Assembly (NCBI GenBank): GCA_013306675.1
Contig: JABLUY010000010.1
Coordinates: 62,001 to 126,000, forward strand
Direction of reading: 5' to 3'
Length of the DNA stretch: 64,000 bases
From: Thraustochytrium sp. TN22
Taxonomy: Eukaryota > Sar > Bigyra > Thraustochytrida > Thraustochytriidae
Both the position numbers and the translations under genes were made by a program. A model generated the notes under the pieces. That model was not told the origin of the DNA, searched no databases, and saw nothing but the letters and a program-made list of their open reading frames with translations. Within the stretch, counting starts at the first letter, position 1. Every line of letters begins with the position of its first letter. This document shows, piece after piece, positions 17,912 through 27,215 of this stretch.

Positions 17912-18838
17912 ATGATGGCGGCGGGCGGGGAGCGGCGCGCGGGCGGCGGCGGCGGCGGCGTGGTGGCCCTCTCCGCGGCGGTGTCGTCCGGGTCGGGCAA
18001 CGCGATGCTGAATCTGGGCATCGGCGCGGCGATCCAGTGCATGGAGGCCGGCACGCTGGGCATGCCGTTCGAGGTGTGGAAGACGCGCATGGGCAGGTAC
18101 AGGAATGAGTCGACGGTGCAGTCGTTCGTAAACGTGTACAAGCAAGGCGGCATCGGCGCGTTCTGGGCCGGGCTGGGGCCCAAGATGGTGGAGAGCGCCA
18201 CCAAGGGCGCCATCCTCATGGCGTCCAAGGAGGCCATCAACGACACGCTGCTGGCCGCCGGCGTGGGACCCACGGCCTCGGGCCTGCTGGCGGGCGCCGG
18301 TGGCGGCGTGTGCCAGGTGGTGGTCATGGGGCCGTGCACGTTCCTGGTGACGGGCGCCGTGACGGGCGACAAGTCGGTGTCTACGGTGGAGCGCGCGCGC
18401 CGCACGTACGCGCGTAGCGGCATCCGCGGCTTTTACCCGGGCGCCAGCGCCATCGCGTTCCGCCAGGCGACGAACTGGGCGAGCCGGCAGGGCTTTACGG
18501 AGTTTGTGCGCACGCGCTTCAAGGTGCTCTTCCACAACGACCCGGACGCGAAGCTGACCACGGTGCAGGAGGTGGGCGCCGGCATCATCGGCGGCACGCT
18601 GGCCTGCTGGAACCACCCGTTCGAGGTGGCGCGCATTGAAATGCAGGCGCGCGGCGACCAGGGCCAAAAGGCCATCAGCCTGCCGTCCACGCTGCGCCTG
18701 GTCGTGCAGGAGCACGGCGTCGCTGGCCTCTTCAAGGGCATCGTGCCGCGTGTCTGCCTCGGCATTTACCAGACGCTCTTTATGGTCACGGGCGCCAAGC
18801 TCGTCAAGGACGAGCTCAAGTCTCGCGGCATCCTCTGA
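17912..18838 (+). CDS. YHM2: Mitochondrial citrate/oxoglutarate carrier (Yhm2-type, SLC25 family)
   Basis: A 308-residue mitochondrial carrier with three repeats. Repeat one has MPFEVWKTRM and repeat three HPFEVARIEMQ, both fitting Px[DE]xx[RK]; repeat two is degenerate (MGPCTFLVTG), as in Yhm2. Signature stretches match yeast Yhm2: CMEAGTLG before the first motif, FRQATNWASRQGF in the middle, LACWNHPFEV, and GIYQTLFMV near the end. Yhm2 exchanges mitochondrial citrate for cytosolic oxoglutarate at the inner membrane, supplying cytosolic acetyl-CoA and NADPH for lipid synthesis. A Gly-rich N-terminus of about 25 residues precedes the first helix. The start is one of two adjacent ATGs (17912 or 17915). 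It converges on the Csm1-like gene, with 171 bases between the stops. Confidence 0.87.
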   Translation: MMAAGGERRAGGGGGGVVALSAAVSSGSGNAMLNLGIGAAIQCMEAGTLGMPFEVWKTRMGRYRNESTVQSFVNVYKQGGIGAFWAGLGPKMVESATKGAILMASKEAINDTLLAAGVGPTASGLLAGAGGGVCQVVVMGPCTFLVTGAVTGDKSVSTVERARRTYARSGIRGFYPGASAIAFRQATNWASRQGFTEFVRTRFKVLFHNDPDAKLTTVQEVGAGIIGGTLACWNHPFEVARIEMQARGDQGQKAISLPSTLRLVVQEHGVAGLFKGIVPRVCLGIYQTLFMVTGAKLVKDELKSRGIL

Positions 18839-18959
18839 TCAATCGAAGGCATGTGTATGTGAATTTCGAATGTCCATTTACTTGCTACCATGGTACTCTT
18901 CTGCCCACGAGCTTTCACAGTCTTGCCGGTGTCCCAGCCCCGTCCAAGGTCCCAGTCCT

Positions 18960-19000
18960 TTCAGCAGCCCATCAGCCGAGCCGAGCCGAGCCGAGCCGAG
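18960..19000. repeat. GCCGA pentamer microsatellite
   Basis: About five tandem copies of GCCGA at 18976-19000, between the two convergent stop codons at 18838 and 19010. Confidence 0.8.
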
Positions 19001-19009
19001 CTAGGGCGT

Positions 19010-20563
19010 TCATGGGCCCGTGCTGCAAAACAGCTCGCTCTGGATGAGCGCCTGCAGCGCCGGAAGGTCCTGGCTGCTGCCCACGTCGAGCTCTTCCTGC
19101 ATGGACGCGGGAAGAAAGCGCAGGTTGCCCGTCGGCCTGTACACGATGCCCTCGCCCTCGTCGCCCACCTCGAACTCGTACTTGACGGCGCGGCGCTGCG
19201 CCTTGTTCTTGAGCATGCAGCGCATCACGCGTCCGTCGTCGTCCACGTCCAGGTGCAGGCCCGTGAGCTTCTTGAGCGCCGACACTTGGTGCCGCAGCCG
19301 CAGCACCTCGTCCGCGTCCACCCCGTCCGCGGCGTCCTGCGCCGGCTGCGCACCACCCGCAGCGGGGACGGCGGCCCCGCCCAGTGCCGCGAGCCGCTCC
19401 TGCGTGGCGGCCAGCTCCGACTGCAGCTGCTCCATCTGCGCGGCGGCAGGCGTGGCCTGCGCCGCCCGCAGCGCCTTGACCTCCGCGCGCAGCTCGCGGA
19501 TCACCGCGTCCTGCGCCTTGCTGCGCGCCTCCGCCACCTTGCGCACTTCCTGCAGCTCGCACTCGGCCGCCGTTGTGCGCAGCTGCTTGAGCTCCATGAA
19601 GAGCTGCTCCACCTCCGTCGGCTCGCGCGGCAGGTCCTCCAGTGCCAGCTCACTCGGGTCGCGCAGGCACGCGTTGATGGCCTCCTCCTGCGCGATACGG
19701 TCAAAGACCAGCTTCTCGCCCTCGCCTGCCTCCACGAGCCGCTCGCGCGCTGCTTCGTCCAGCTCCAGGGTTGGCAACTGGTCGTCGCTGCTGGCAGCTG
19801 CCGTCTCTACCGGCGACGGAGCAATGTCTTTGGCAGGCGGCGATGCGTCCTTGTCGGACGGCGATGAAGCCTTGCCAGACGACGACGATGCCATGCCAGC
19901 CGTTCCATCGTCCTCGGCTTCCGTCTCCCCAGCAGCGGCCTTGTCTTCCTCCATCACCTCCTCCTCCTGCTGCTGTTGCGCAAGCTCCTCGTCCTCCTCC
20001 TCCGCCTTGTTGCTGGCAGGCACCTGCTGCTGCTCCGCCTGCGCAACCTCCTTCTCCTTGTTGTCAGGCACCACATCGTCGTCCTGCTCCATGGGCGCCG
20101 CAGCAGCCTGCTCAGGGGGCTCAGCGGTCTCCTCCGAGTCCACGCGGCGCGCCTGTCGTCGGTCGCGCTTGGCCTTCTTGGCCTTGCGCTTTGTGGGCGT
20201 CCCGTGCGCACCCTCGTCGCCCGCTGCCGCGCGCCGCTGCTTCTCCTCGCCCAGGTTCTCCTTATCCTTGGGCGCCTCCGCAGCTGCGGAATCCTCGTGC
20301 CGCTTCGCGCGCTTGCCGAGCAGGACCTCGTCCTCCTTGCCGCGCTTGCGCCCGGCCGCCGCTGCGCCGCCGGCCGGCGCACGCCGTGCGCCCGCGCCCT
20401 TGGCCCTCGCCATCCCGCCTCCCGAGCCGCCGCAGCCGCGCGAGCCGCCGCCGCCGCGCGAGCCGCCGCCGCCGAGCGAGCCGCCGCCGCCGAGCTCCGC
20501 TGCCGGCCTCGCCGCCTCGAGCTCGTGGTAGACGTAGCCGCTCTGCGCCGCGGCGGCGGCCAT
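19010..20563 (-). CDS. Csm1/Pcs1-like monopolin/kinetochore protein
   Basis: 517 residues from the first in-frame ATG (20563); the open frame upstream to 20728 has only a GTG. The N-terminus has a Gly/Ser linker, then basic nuclear-type stretches (TKRKAKKAKRDRR), a KEN box in KDKENLG, and a long Gln/Glu-rich acidic region. A coiled coil of about 120 residues follows. The C-terminal domain of about 90 residues begins LTGLHLDVDDDGRVMRC and includes KYEFEVGDEGEGIVYRP and FLPASMQEEL. Coiled coil plus this small RWD-like domain is the layout of Csm1/Pcs1, the V-shaped monopolin subunit that crosslinks kinetochores or rDNA. The KEN box would make it an APC/C substrate. The family call rests on the C-terminus only. 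Confidence 0.65.
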   Translation of the reverse strand: MAAAAAQSGYVYHELEAARPAAELGGGGSLGGGGSRGGGGSRGCGGSGGGMARAKGAGARRAPAGGAAAAGRKRGKEDEVLLGKRAKRHEDSAAAEAPKDKENLGEEKQRRAAAGDEGAHGTPTKRKAKKAKRDRRQARRVDSEETAEPPEQAAAAPMEQDDDVVPDNKEKEVAQAEQQQVPASNKAEEEDEELAQQQQEEEVMEEDKAAAGETEAEDDGTAGMASSSSGKASSPSDKDASPPAKDIAPSPVETAAASSDDQLPTLELDEAARERLVEAGEGEKLVFDRIAQEEAINACLRDPSELALEDLPREPTEVEQLFMELKQLRTTAAECELQEVRKVAEARSKAQDAVIRELRAEVKALRAAQATPAAAQMEQLQSELAATQERLAALGGAAVPAAGGAQPAQDAADGVDADEVLRLRHQVSALKKLTGLHLDVDDDGRVMRCMLKNKAQRRAVKYEFEVGDEGEGIVYRPTGNLRFLPASMQEELDVGSSQDLPALQALIQSELFCSTGP

Positions 20564-21659
20564 GGCCACGGGCAGGAACCCGGCGTGCAACCGCCGAGCC
20601 CGGCCGTCCCCGCGCACGGGGCGCCCGTCGCCCGGGACCGGCGCGCACCTTCGCACACCCGCGCCGGCGCGGATGGCGCATCGCGGCCACGACCACGCCA
20701 CGCCGTGTCGCGACAGCCTGAGACGCACCAGGAAGCGCTCTTCCCACGCACGCGAAGCGCGAGCGCGTGCCCGGCTGGCTGGCTGGCGCTGCGGCTCTGC
20801 GCTGGCGAGGCGTCGCTGGCTGCAGCCAAGGCCGCCGTGGCGTCTGGCTGGTGGTGGCTCAGGCTGGCCGCGACCAAGTTGTCACCAAAAGGCTTGGCAG
20901 CCTGGCTGACCGTGACAACAACATCAGCCTGAGCTCCGGCCTCGACTCGGACCCGGCCCTGCACTCACAGTCAACGCGGCTTGAAGCCTTGAACTTGAAG
21001 GCTTGGCAAGTCTCGCGCGACCCGCGATAACTCCTCGGCACGCCCGAGGGCCCAGGTTGGACGGCGTTGGACGGCGCCGCCGCGAGCTTCAAGGGCGGCG
21101 TGAGCGTGACCTCGTGGCTGGGGTCCCAGGTGGGTGGTGGCGTGACCGGGTTCACCGCACCGCTCTTCATTGTCCTCAGAGGCCGGACCACCGCGAGTCC
21201 GAGGCCGAGTCTAGCTAGCTACTTAGAGGCCTGGCCTACCGCTCCGACAACGCGAGCTCGGGCTGGCACTGGCAGGCCGGCGCGGAGTCCGCGAGTCGCC
21301 GCCCGGCCGCCAAGGCCTGGCTTTTGCTGGCGTAGAGGAAAGCAGACTCCTATTCATCCGCCGGCGTGGCCGCGAGCGACGACGGGAGCGAGCTGAGCGC
21401 GAGAGGGAAGAGGGGCGAGGCACCGCGCGAAAGGCCGCGCGGCTTCGTTTCTCACAGGCAGTCCGTGCGCGCGGCCGCGTGCGGCTGCGTGGCCGACGCC
21501 ACGGCGTCGCGTCGCGGGGCGCTGGCAGTTGATAGCCCTGGGGATTCAGTACTACGGAAGGGAATGCGAGCGCACGCGCCGGTGACCTGAGCATTGAGCA
21601 AAGCCTGAGGTAAACGTCGAGCGTCATCGCCGGGGCGCTGGCGTCTTGTGGCGGACGAA
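20564..21659. other. Divergent promoter region between Csm1-like and first MFS gene
   Basis: About 1.1 kb. It includes a GC-rich leader for the minus-strand gene, a GACTCGG word at 20944, an AGCTAGCTA cluster near 21210, and nothing that reads as a gene. No clear TATA box is seen. Confidence 0.45.
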
Positions 21660-23276
21660 ATGCAAGAGCAGGAGCAGGAGCAGCAACAGACCCCGATTGA
21701 AAGGTCCGAGATGCAGGTGGCGGCGGTGGCCTCTGTGGAGGCCAAGAGCTCGCTGCGGCAGGGCCCGAACGCGAACACGGAGGACGACGTGAGGGCGCGT
21801 CCGGACGGCGGGCCCGCGGAGGATGTCCGCGTGGCGGCAGCCGGCAGCGGCGAGGGCGAGCAGGAGCAGGAGCAGGAGCAGGAGGAGCAGGGCGACGGAC
21901 TGCCGCCGATGGAGGGCGTGCAGGCGTGGATCAACGTGCTGGGCAGCTTCTTGGCGCACTTCATCACGCTTGGCCACATGTACACGGTGAGCGTGTTCTT
22001 CTCGCGGTACCAGGAGCAGTACGACAAGGGGCTGGCGGACATCTCGCTCATCTACCAGCTGCAGGTGGCGCTCTTCATGGGCGGCGGGTTCTTCGCCGGC
22101 AAGCTGTCGGATCAGCTGGGCGTGCGTCCGGTGTTCATGACGGGCATCGTCTTCTACGGCACTGGCCTGCTGTTGGCGTCCTTCGCCACGGAGTGGTGGC
22201 AGTGCGTGGTGACGCACGGGTTGCTGGTGGGCATGGGCCACGGCGCCTTGTATTGGCCGGCCGTTACCGTGCTGCCGATGTGGTTCAACAAGCGGCGCGC
22301 GCTGGCGCTGGGCATCGCCGTATTTGGCGGCGGCATCGGCAACTTTGTGCTGGGTATCGTGGCGGAGCAGCTTTTGGCGGCGGGCGGCGTGCGCTTCGCG
22401 CTGCGCGTCATCCTCGCCTACAGCGTGCCGAGCCTGGTGTTGGCGCTCATCTGCCTCAAGCGCCGGCTGCCGACCGTCAAGAGCGCGAACTTCTGCTTCG
22501 ACTTCGCGCTCTGCAAGGACCGCACCTGGCTCATCTTCGCTTCGGGCGCCCTGCTCTTCATGTGTGGCTTCAACCTGCCCTTTGCGCACCTCGCCACCTA
22601 CACGGAGGACAAGGGCCTGGGCTCTGAGACGGCCGCCTTTGCGGTCAGCTGCATTGGCATTGGCAGCGCCATTGGCCGCATCAGCCTGGGCGTTGTTGCG
22701 GACAAGTACGGCCACGTGCGTACCTTTCAGGCGCTCATCGCCAGCACGGCGGTTTCCATCTGGATCTGGCCAGCTTGCACGACCCGGCCCACGATCATCT
22801 TCTTCGGCATCCTCTTCGGCTTTGTCAGTGGCGGCTTCATTGCGCTCCTGCCCGCCGTCAACGCCTACTTCTTTGGCGTCGAGCGCCTCGGCACCGTCAT
22901 GGGAAGCATCGTGCTCTTCAATATCCCGGGCTCCTTCGTCGGGCCCTACGTTGGCGGCGCGCTCTACGACGCCAGCGGCTCATACACCATGGCCATCTTC
23001 ATCTTTGCCGCCGTCATCACCTTGTCCGCCATCATTTACACGCGCCTCGACCTCTCGGAGACCTTTGAAGTTCGCGACCTGCGCGAGAAGGAGGCCCGTG
23101 CAGGCGGTTCTGCGCCTCGCGCTGCTTTCCGCGATGACAACGATAAAGACGATGCGCGTGACCTCGAGGGCGCGACGCCGGGCGCGACGCCGGGTGCGAC
23201 GCCGGGCGCGACGCCGGGCGCGACGCTGGACGCGACGCCTCGCGCTCCCAAACCAGTCGATATCGTCCTGGTCTGA
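21660..23276 (+). CDS. Monocarboxylate/oxalate-formate-type MFS transporter, copy 1
   Basis: 538 residues from the ATG at 21660; the frame begins at a GTG at 21648, but the ATG is preferred. The N-terminal tail is Gln/Glu-rich (about 85 residues). Twelve membrane segments follow from INVLGSFLAHFITLGHMY. Family marks are FNKRRALALGIAVFGGGIGN in TM5 and GMGHGALYWPA before it, as in SLC16/OFA-type carriers that cotransport small carboxylates with protons. The C-terminal tail has a short repeat GATPGATPGATP encoded by a 12-bp unit at about 23170-23230. The next gene downstream (24677) is a close paralogue. The substrate is unknown; plasma-membrane carboxylate or nutrient transport is inferred. 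Confidence 0.85.
   Translation: MQEQEQEQQQTPIERSEMQVAAVASVEAKSSLRQGPNANTEDDVRARPDGGPAEDVRVAAAGSGEGEQEQEQEQEEQGDGLPPMEGVQAWINVLGSFLAHFITLGHMYTVSVFFSRYQEQYDKGLADISLIYQLQVALFMGGGFFAGKLSDQLGVRPVFMTGIVFYGTGLLLASFATEWWQCVVTHGLLVGMGHGALYWPAVTVLPMWFNKRRALALGIAVFGGGIGNFVLGIVAEQLLAAGGVRFALRVILAYSVPSLVLALICLKRRLPTVKSANFCFDFALCKDRTWLIFASGALLFMCGFNLPFAHLATYTEDKGLGSETAAFAVSCIGIGSAIGRISLGVVADKYGHVRTFQALIASTAVSIWIWPACTTRPTIIFFGILFGFVSGGFIALLPAVNAYFFGVERLGTVMGSIVLFNIPGSFVGPYVGGALYDASGSYTMAIFIFAAVITLSAIIYTRLDLSETFEVRDLREKEARAGGSAPRAAFRDDNDKDDARDLEGATPGATPGATPGATPGATLDATPRAPKPVDIVLV
23168..23240 (+). repeat. 12-bp coding tandem repeat (Gly-Ala-Thr-Pro)n
   Basis: Units of GCGACGCCGGGC repeat about five times inside the coding sequence of the first MFS gene, giving GATP repeats in its cytosolic C-terminal tail. 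Confidence 0.9.
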
Positions 23277-24676
23277 GCTGTCAATGCAATGATTGGCCAA
23301 TGATTGGCAAAGCTGTAAATTATAAAATCTGTTCTGTGTAGTGTTGCTCTGGGAAATGATGCTGTGCTCACATGATAAAAGAGGTCGACGGAGGACCCGA
23401 TCAATCATCGCTCAGAGTCAAGCGAGCCTGGGCCTCGCTTCTTCAGGATCACAGTCTCATCACATACAAGTCGCAAGTGCGTCCCAGGTCACCCCTGCTG
23501 CGTCAGCGAGCGAGCCAAATCGCGCTGCGCCAGTGCGCCAGCTGCCGTCCCAGTGCCGCTCGTCGTTGCCGTCCGGGCCGTCATCCTCCGCCACCCCGTG
23601 TCGCTCCGGTCGCCCTCGGCCGGGTCCTCTGCCCGGAAGCGCCGAGCGCTCCGGCTGGCCGGCCTGCAGCTCGTGCGAGTCCGGCGCCACGCCAGCGACG
23701 ATGACGCCTGCTGCAGCAGCTCTCGGGTCGTGGCCCAGCCCTCCTCCTCCTCGTCGGAGGCTCGTCCTCCTCCGAGTCCGGCTGCGGCTGCGACTCGGCG
23801 GCGCCGTGACCGGAGCTGGACGAGGCACGGCACGGCGGCGTGGGTGTCCCCAGCACCCCGGCGCAGGTCACCGGGATGCCTCGCGCGAACCCGCCAACCC
23901 GGCGCCGAGCCTCGTCACGTTCCGGCCGAGTCCGAGTCCACGTCCGAGTCCGGCGCCGCGGCGCGGGACCCCGTCGCGCCCTCGCTCGAGTCGAGCCGCC
24001 GCCGAGACCGCAGCCGTCGTGCAGTGCCGGCCGCTCAGCTGGCCAGGCCCGTGGTCGCTAACCACAACTTGCCAGCGAGCACGAGCGAGGCCAAGGCGGC
24101 CGGCACGCCGGGCACGGACCAAGGATCGCTTGTCCGTCCACTCCCGCCGGCAGCGGCGGCGGCGGCGCGGACCAGGATCAGGCCGCAGGCTCGCTGCGGA
24201 GCAGTTGGAGGCCGGCAGCGCGGAGGACGACGACCCGGACTCGGTGGCGGACGGCGCGCGGCTCGCCAGCCGGACTCGATGATTACGGCGCCGCCAGCCT
24301 GAGCGACGATCGGAAGGGCTCGGGCGAGCGTTCACGGGAGGCGCGGTCGATCGTGGTGCGGAGCGTGCATCCGATGATAACTTGCTTGGAGCGAGATACT
24401 ACTTCCATGCCTGGCGGTCACGACTCGCGAGGTGGTGCAGCCTGAGCAGCAGCCCGACTCGGAGAGGCACGAAAGCACCAGGCCTCTGACGCAGACCCAC
24501 AATGCGCCTGAGCGCGGCCGTGGACGTCGCGCTCGTGGTGCTGGCGGCGCGCGCGGCGACGTAGAAGACGCACGGCTCGGCAGCGAGGAGAAGGCGCAGC
24601 GAAAGCGTGAAGGTCGCGGAGCGCGGCGAGCGCCGCGAGGAGCTCGCGAGGAGGGAGGCGTCCCAACCGAGGGAAA
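23277..24676. other. Intergenic region between the two MFS paralogues
   Basis: About 1.4 kb, very GC-rich in the middle. It contains several GAGTCCGAGTCC words at about 23930-23957 and GACTCGGA at 24455. Several long open frames cross it on both strands, with acidic snatches such as GSAEDDDPDS, but none has family features or a consistent start. The sequence just after the first stop (23300-23330) is AT-rich and probably holds the 3' processing signal. Confidence 0.4.
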
Positions 24677-26203
24677 ATGGGCGTGGAGGAGGCGTACGAG
24701 GCGGAGCGCGGAGGCGCGAGCGGCGAGGAGAAAAGGCCAGAGGAGGCCAAGGCGGCCATGTCGTTCGCGGAGCGCGAGCCGGAGGCGGCGGCGAGAGTGG
24801 ACGTGGAGCGCGAGACGGGGTCGGAAGGGGGCGAGCGCGAAGCCGAAGCGAAGGCGGCGCAGCAGGGCGACGCGCTGCCGCCCGTCGAGGGCAAGCAGGC
24901 GTGGCTGAACGTGCTGGGGAGCTTTTTGACGCAGTTTGTGCTGCTGGGTAACATGTACTCGGTCAGCGTGTTCTTCTCAAGGTACCAGGAGGAGTTCCAG
25001 AAGGGCTTGGCAGATATCTCGCTCGTGTACCAGATCCAGGTGGCGCTCTTCATGGGCGGCGGGTTCTTCGCCGGCAAGCTGTCGGATCAGCTGGGCGTGC
25101 GGCCCGTCTACCTGACGGGTATCGTGCTGTATGGCATCGGCCTGGTGTTGGCGTCGTTCGCCGTGGAGTGGTGGCAGTGCGTCGTCACGCACGGGCTGAT
25201 CTGCGGCATGGGCCTGGGCACCATGTACTGGCCGGCCATCAGCGTGCTGCCCATGTGGTTCGACAAGCGGCGCGCGCTGGCGCTGGGCATTGCTGTCTTT
25301 GGCGGCGGCATCGGGAACTTCGTCTTCGGCGTGGTCGTGGAGAAGTTGCTCGCCTCTGGCGGCTTCCGCTTCGCGCTGCGCATCATGCTCTGCTACAGCA
25401 TGGTGATGCTCACCGTGGCCATGTTCTGCCTCAAGCGCCGCCTGCCGCCCATCAAGTCCAAGCACTACTGCTTCGACATGTCGCTCTGCAAGGACCGCAA
25501 CTGGTTCGTCTTTGCGTTCGCCTCGGTCTTCTTCCAGTGCGCCTACAACCTGCCCTTTGCGCACCTCGCCACCTACACGGAGAGCCAGGGTCTCGACTCG
25601 GAGACCGCCGCCTTCGCCGTGGGCGCCATCGGCATCGGCAGCGCCATCGGTCGCATCAGCCTGGGCGTTGTTGCGGACAAGTGCGGCCGCGTGCGCTCCT
25701 TCCAAGCGCTCATCTGGGGCACGGCCATCTCGCTCTGGATCTGGGCGGCCTGCACCACCAGGCCAACCATTATTTTCTTTGGCGTCATCTTCGGCTTTGT
25801 CAGCGGCGGCTTCATCTCGCTCATGCCCGCTGTCACGGCCTACTTTTATGGTGTCGAGCGCCTCGGCACCGTCATGGGCAGCTTCGTGCTCTTTCTCATC
25901 CCGGGCTCTTTCATTGGTCCTTATATTGCCGGCGCGCTCTACGACTCGACCGGCTCTTACGAGGCCTCCATTTACATCTTTGCTGCGGTCGAGACCCTTG
26001 CGGCCATCATTTTCATGTTCCTCGACCTCTCGGACGCGCACGAGGTGCGCCAAGCTGCGGCGCGCCAAGGCGACGTCGAGGCGGCCAACGCCGGCCCGCA
26101 CGAGGGCACCTCGAAGGGTCCCCCCAAGCGCGACAGCCGCGCGAGTCGCGACAGCCAGCCTCAGCAAAAGGCGCCGGAGCCTGTCGAGATTGCTCAGGTC
26201 TGA
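24677..26203 (+). CDS. Monocarboxylate/oxalate-formate-type MFS transporter, copy 2
   Basis: 508 residues and a tandem paralogue of the gene at 21660: the membrane core is closely similar (for example KLSDQLGVRP and MWFDKRRALALGIAVFGGGI), while the tails differ. The N-terminal 70 residues are Glu/Ala/Arg-rich. Twelve membrane segments are expected from LNVLGSFLTQFVLLGNMY onward. The C-terminal tail ends in PEPVEIAQV where copy 1 ends in PKPVDIVLV, so the C-terminal tip is conserved between copies and resembles a PDZ-type ligand. The start is the ATG at 24677. The 3' end of the gene is repeated as degenerate copies downstream. Confidence 0.85.
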   Translation: MGVEEAYEAERGGASGEEKRPEEAKAAMSFAEREPEAAARVDVERETGSEGGEREAEAKAAQQGDALPPVEGKQAWLNVLGSFLTQFVLLGNMYSVSVFFSRYQEEFQKGLADISLVYQIQVALFMGGGFFAGKLSDQLGVRPVYLTGIVLYGIGLVLASFAVEWWQCVVTHGLICGMGLGTMYWPAISVLPMWFDKRRALALGIAVFGGGIGNFVFGVVVEKLLASGGFRFALRIMLCYSMVMLTVAMFCLKRRLPPIKSKHYCFDMSLCKDRNWFVFAFASVFFQCAYNLPFAHLATYTESQGLDSETAAFAVGAIGIGSAIGRISLGVVADKCGRVRSFQALIWGTAISLWIWAACTTRPTIIFFGVIFGFVSGGFISLMPAVTAYFYGVERLGTVMGSFVLFLIPGSFIGPYIAGALYDSTGSYEASIYIFAAVETLAAIIFMFLDLSDAHEVRQAAARQGDVEAANAGPHEGTSKGPPKRDSRASRDSQPQQKAPEPVEIAQV

Positions 26204-26450
26204 CTATGATCCGGACCGATCGTGCCAGAGCTCACCGAGTGCCAACCACGAGCAGCCAAAGGGCGCTGTTTGTGCGCCTGTCGAGCTTGCTCAGGTCAGT
26301 TCTGACAAGGACCTGGGCCGGGCGAGACGACATTCGAGCGCGACAACAGCCAGCCTCGGCAAAAGTCGCCGAAACCTGTTGAGATTACGCAGGTCTTGGA
26401 CTGAACGCGACGACACTCGTGCGCGACAGCCCCACCAAGCGCGCGATAGC
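26143..26450 (+). repeat. Tandem degenerate repeats of the MFS 3' coding tail
   Basis: The true tail (26143-26203) ends GAGATTGCTCAGGTCTGA. Related sequence ends at about 26300 (GTCGAGCTTGCTCAGGTC) and 26398 (GTTGAGATTACGCAGGTC). The block CGACGACACTCGTGCGCGAC at 26409 starts another partial unit, matching the start of the previous one. The period is roughly 95 bp. Confidence 0.75.
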
Positions 26451-27215
26451 GAGCCTCCACGACACAGCACAGCAGCCTGAGCAGCAACAAAGGTGCCAAG
26501 ATTCGCTGGGCCTGGCGACGACGTTTTGGCGACGACCTTGACCGATCGCTCTGCTTCGCCTGTGGCAGGTACCTCGAGCGCCACCACGGTGACCACGCCT
26601 CGAGCGCCAACACGCCTCGAGCGGCGAACGCCAACCCTGGTATCATACTGTCTCTCTTGTCATTATGAACTGTACACCTTCGCTTTTTCGTTCTTTCTTC
26701 GATCTCGCTCACTGTCAGCCTGATTGTCTTCCAACACTGAAGTTTGTGTCGTCCTCCGCTGATACTACTAACAGTGAGGTGTCGGTCACTTGGCCGGACT
26801 CGGACTGTGTGAGTCAGCGAATGGCGTACGGCGGGTTCCATCAGCAAATGACGTGCACTCCTCTTCCACCCACTGGCAGTTGCAGCTGCAGTGATAGTGA
26901 GTAGGGCTGAGCGGGATGAGCGGGACCAGGGGTCTGCCGGTCAGTCAGCCTGAGCTGATTCCACAAGCAAATGGCGTGCACTTCGGCACTAAAAGCTTGC
27001 TGTCGCGCCAAGGCGCGCCAAGATCAACTGTCGTGCAGCAGGACAGGCATGCAGGTCACAGCCTGAATGAGTCCAGACTCGCAAAACCCAAAGAGCAAGG
27101 AGCGAGCAACAGAGCGAGCAAGCGAGTGGACGGATTACCCCGCCCTCACTGTCTAGCTAGCTAGAAGCTCTAGTAGAGTAGCTCTCTATCTCTAGCTAGT
27201 AGCTCTAGCTAAACC
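26204..27215. other. Intergenic region with degenerate copies of the MFS gene 3' end
   Basis: 26245-26450 carries at least two degraded copies of the last ~60 coding bases of copy 2 (see repeat entry). Further on, a roughly 30-bp segment at 26836-26866 (TTCCATCAGCAAATGACGTG) recurs imperfectly at 26957-26987. GGACTCGGACTG lies at 26797. A dense CTAGCTAG/AGCTCTAG cluster at 27151-27210 sits directly before the SDR start. Confidence 0.6.

Noticed and set aside
23341-24302. Plus-strand frame of about 313 codons between the MFS genes as a gene
   Set aside because: No domain or regular composition; competing frames of similar length exist on both strands.
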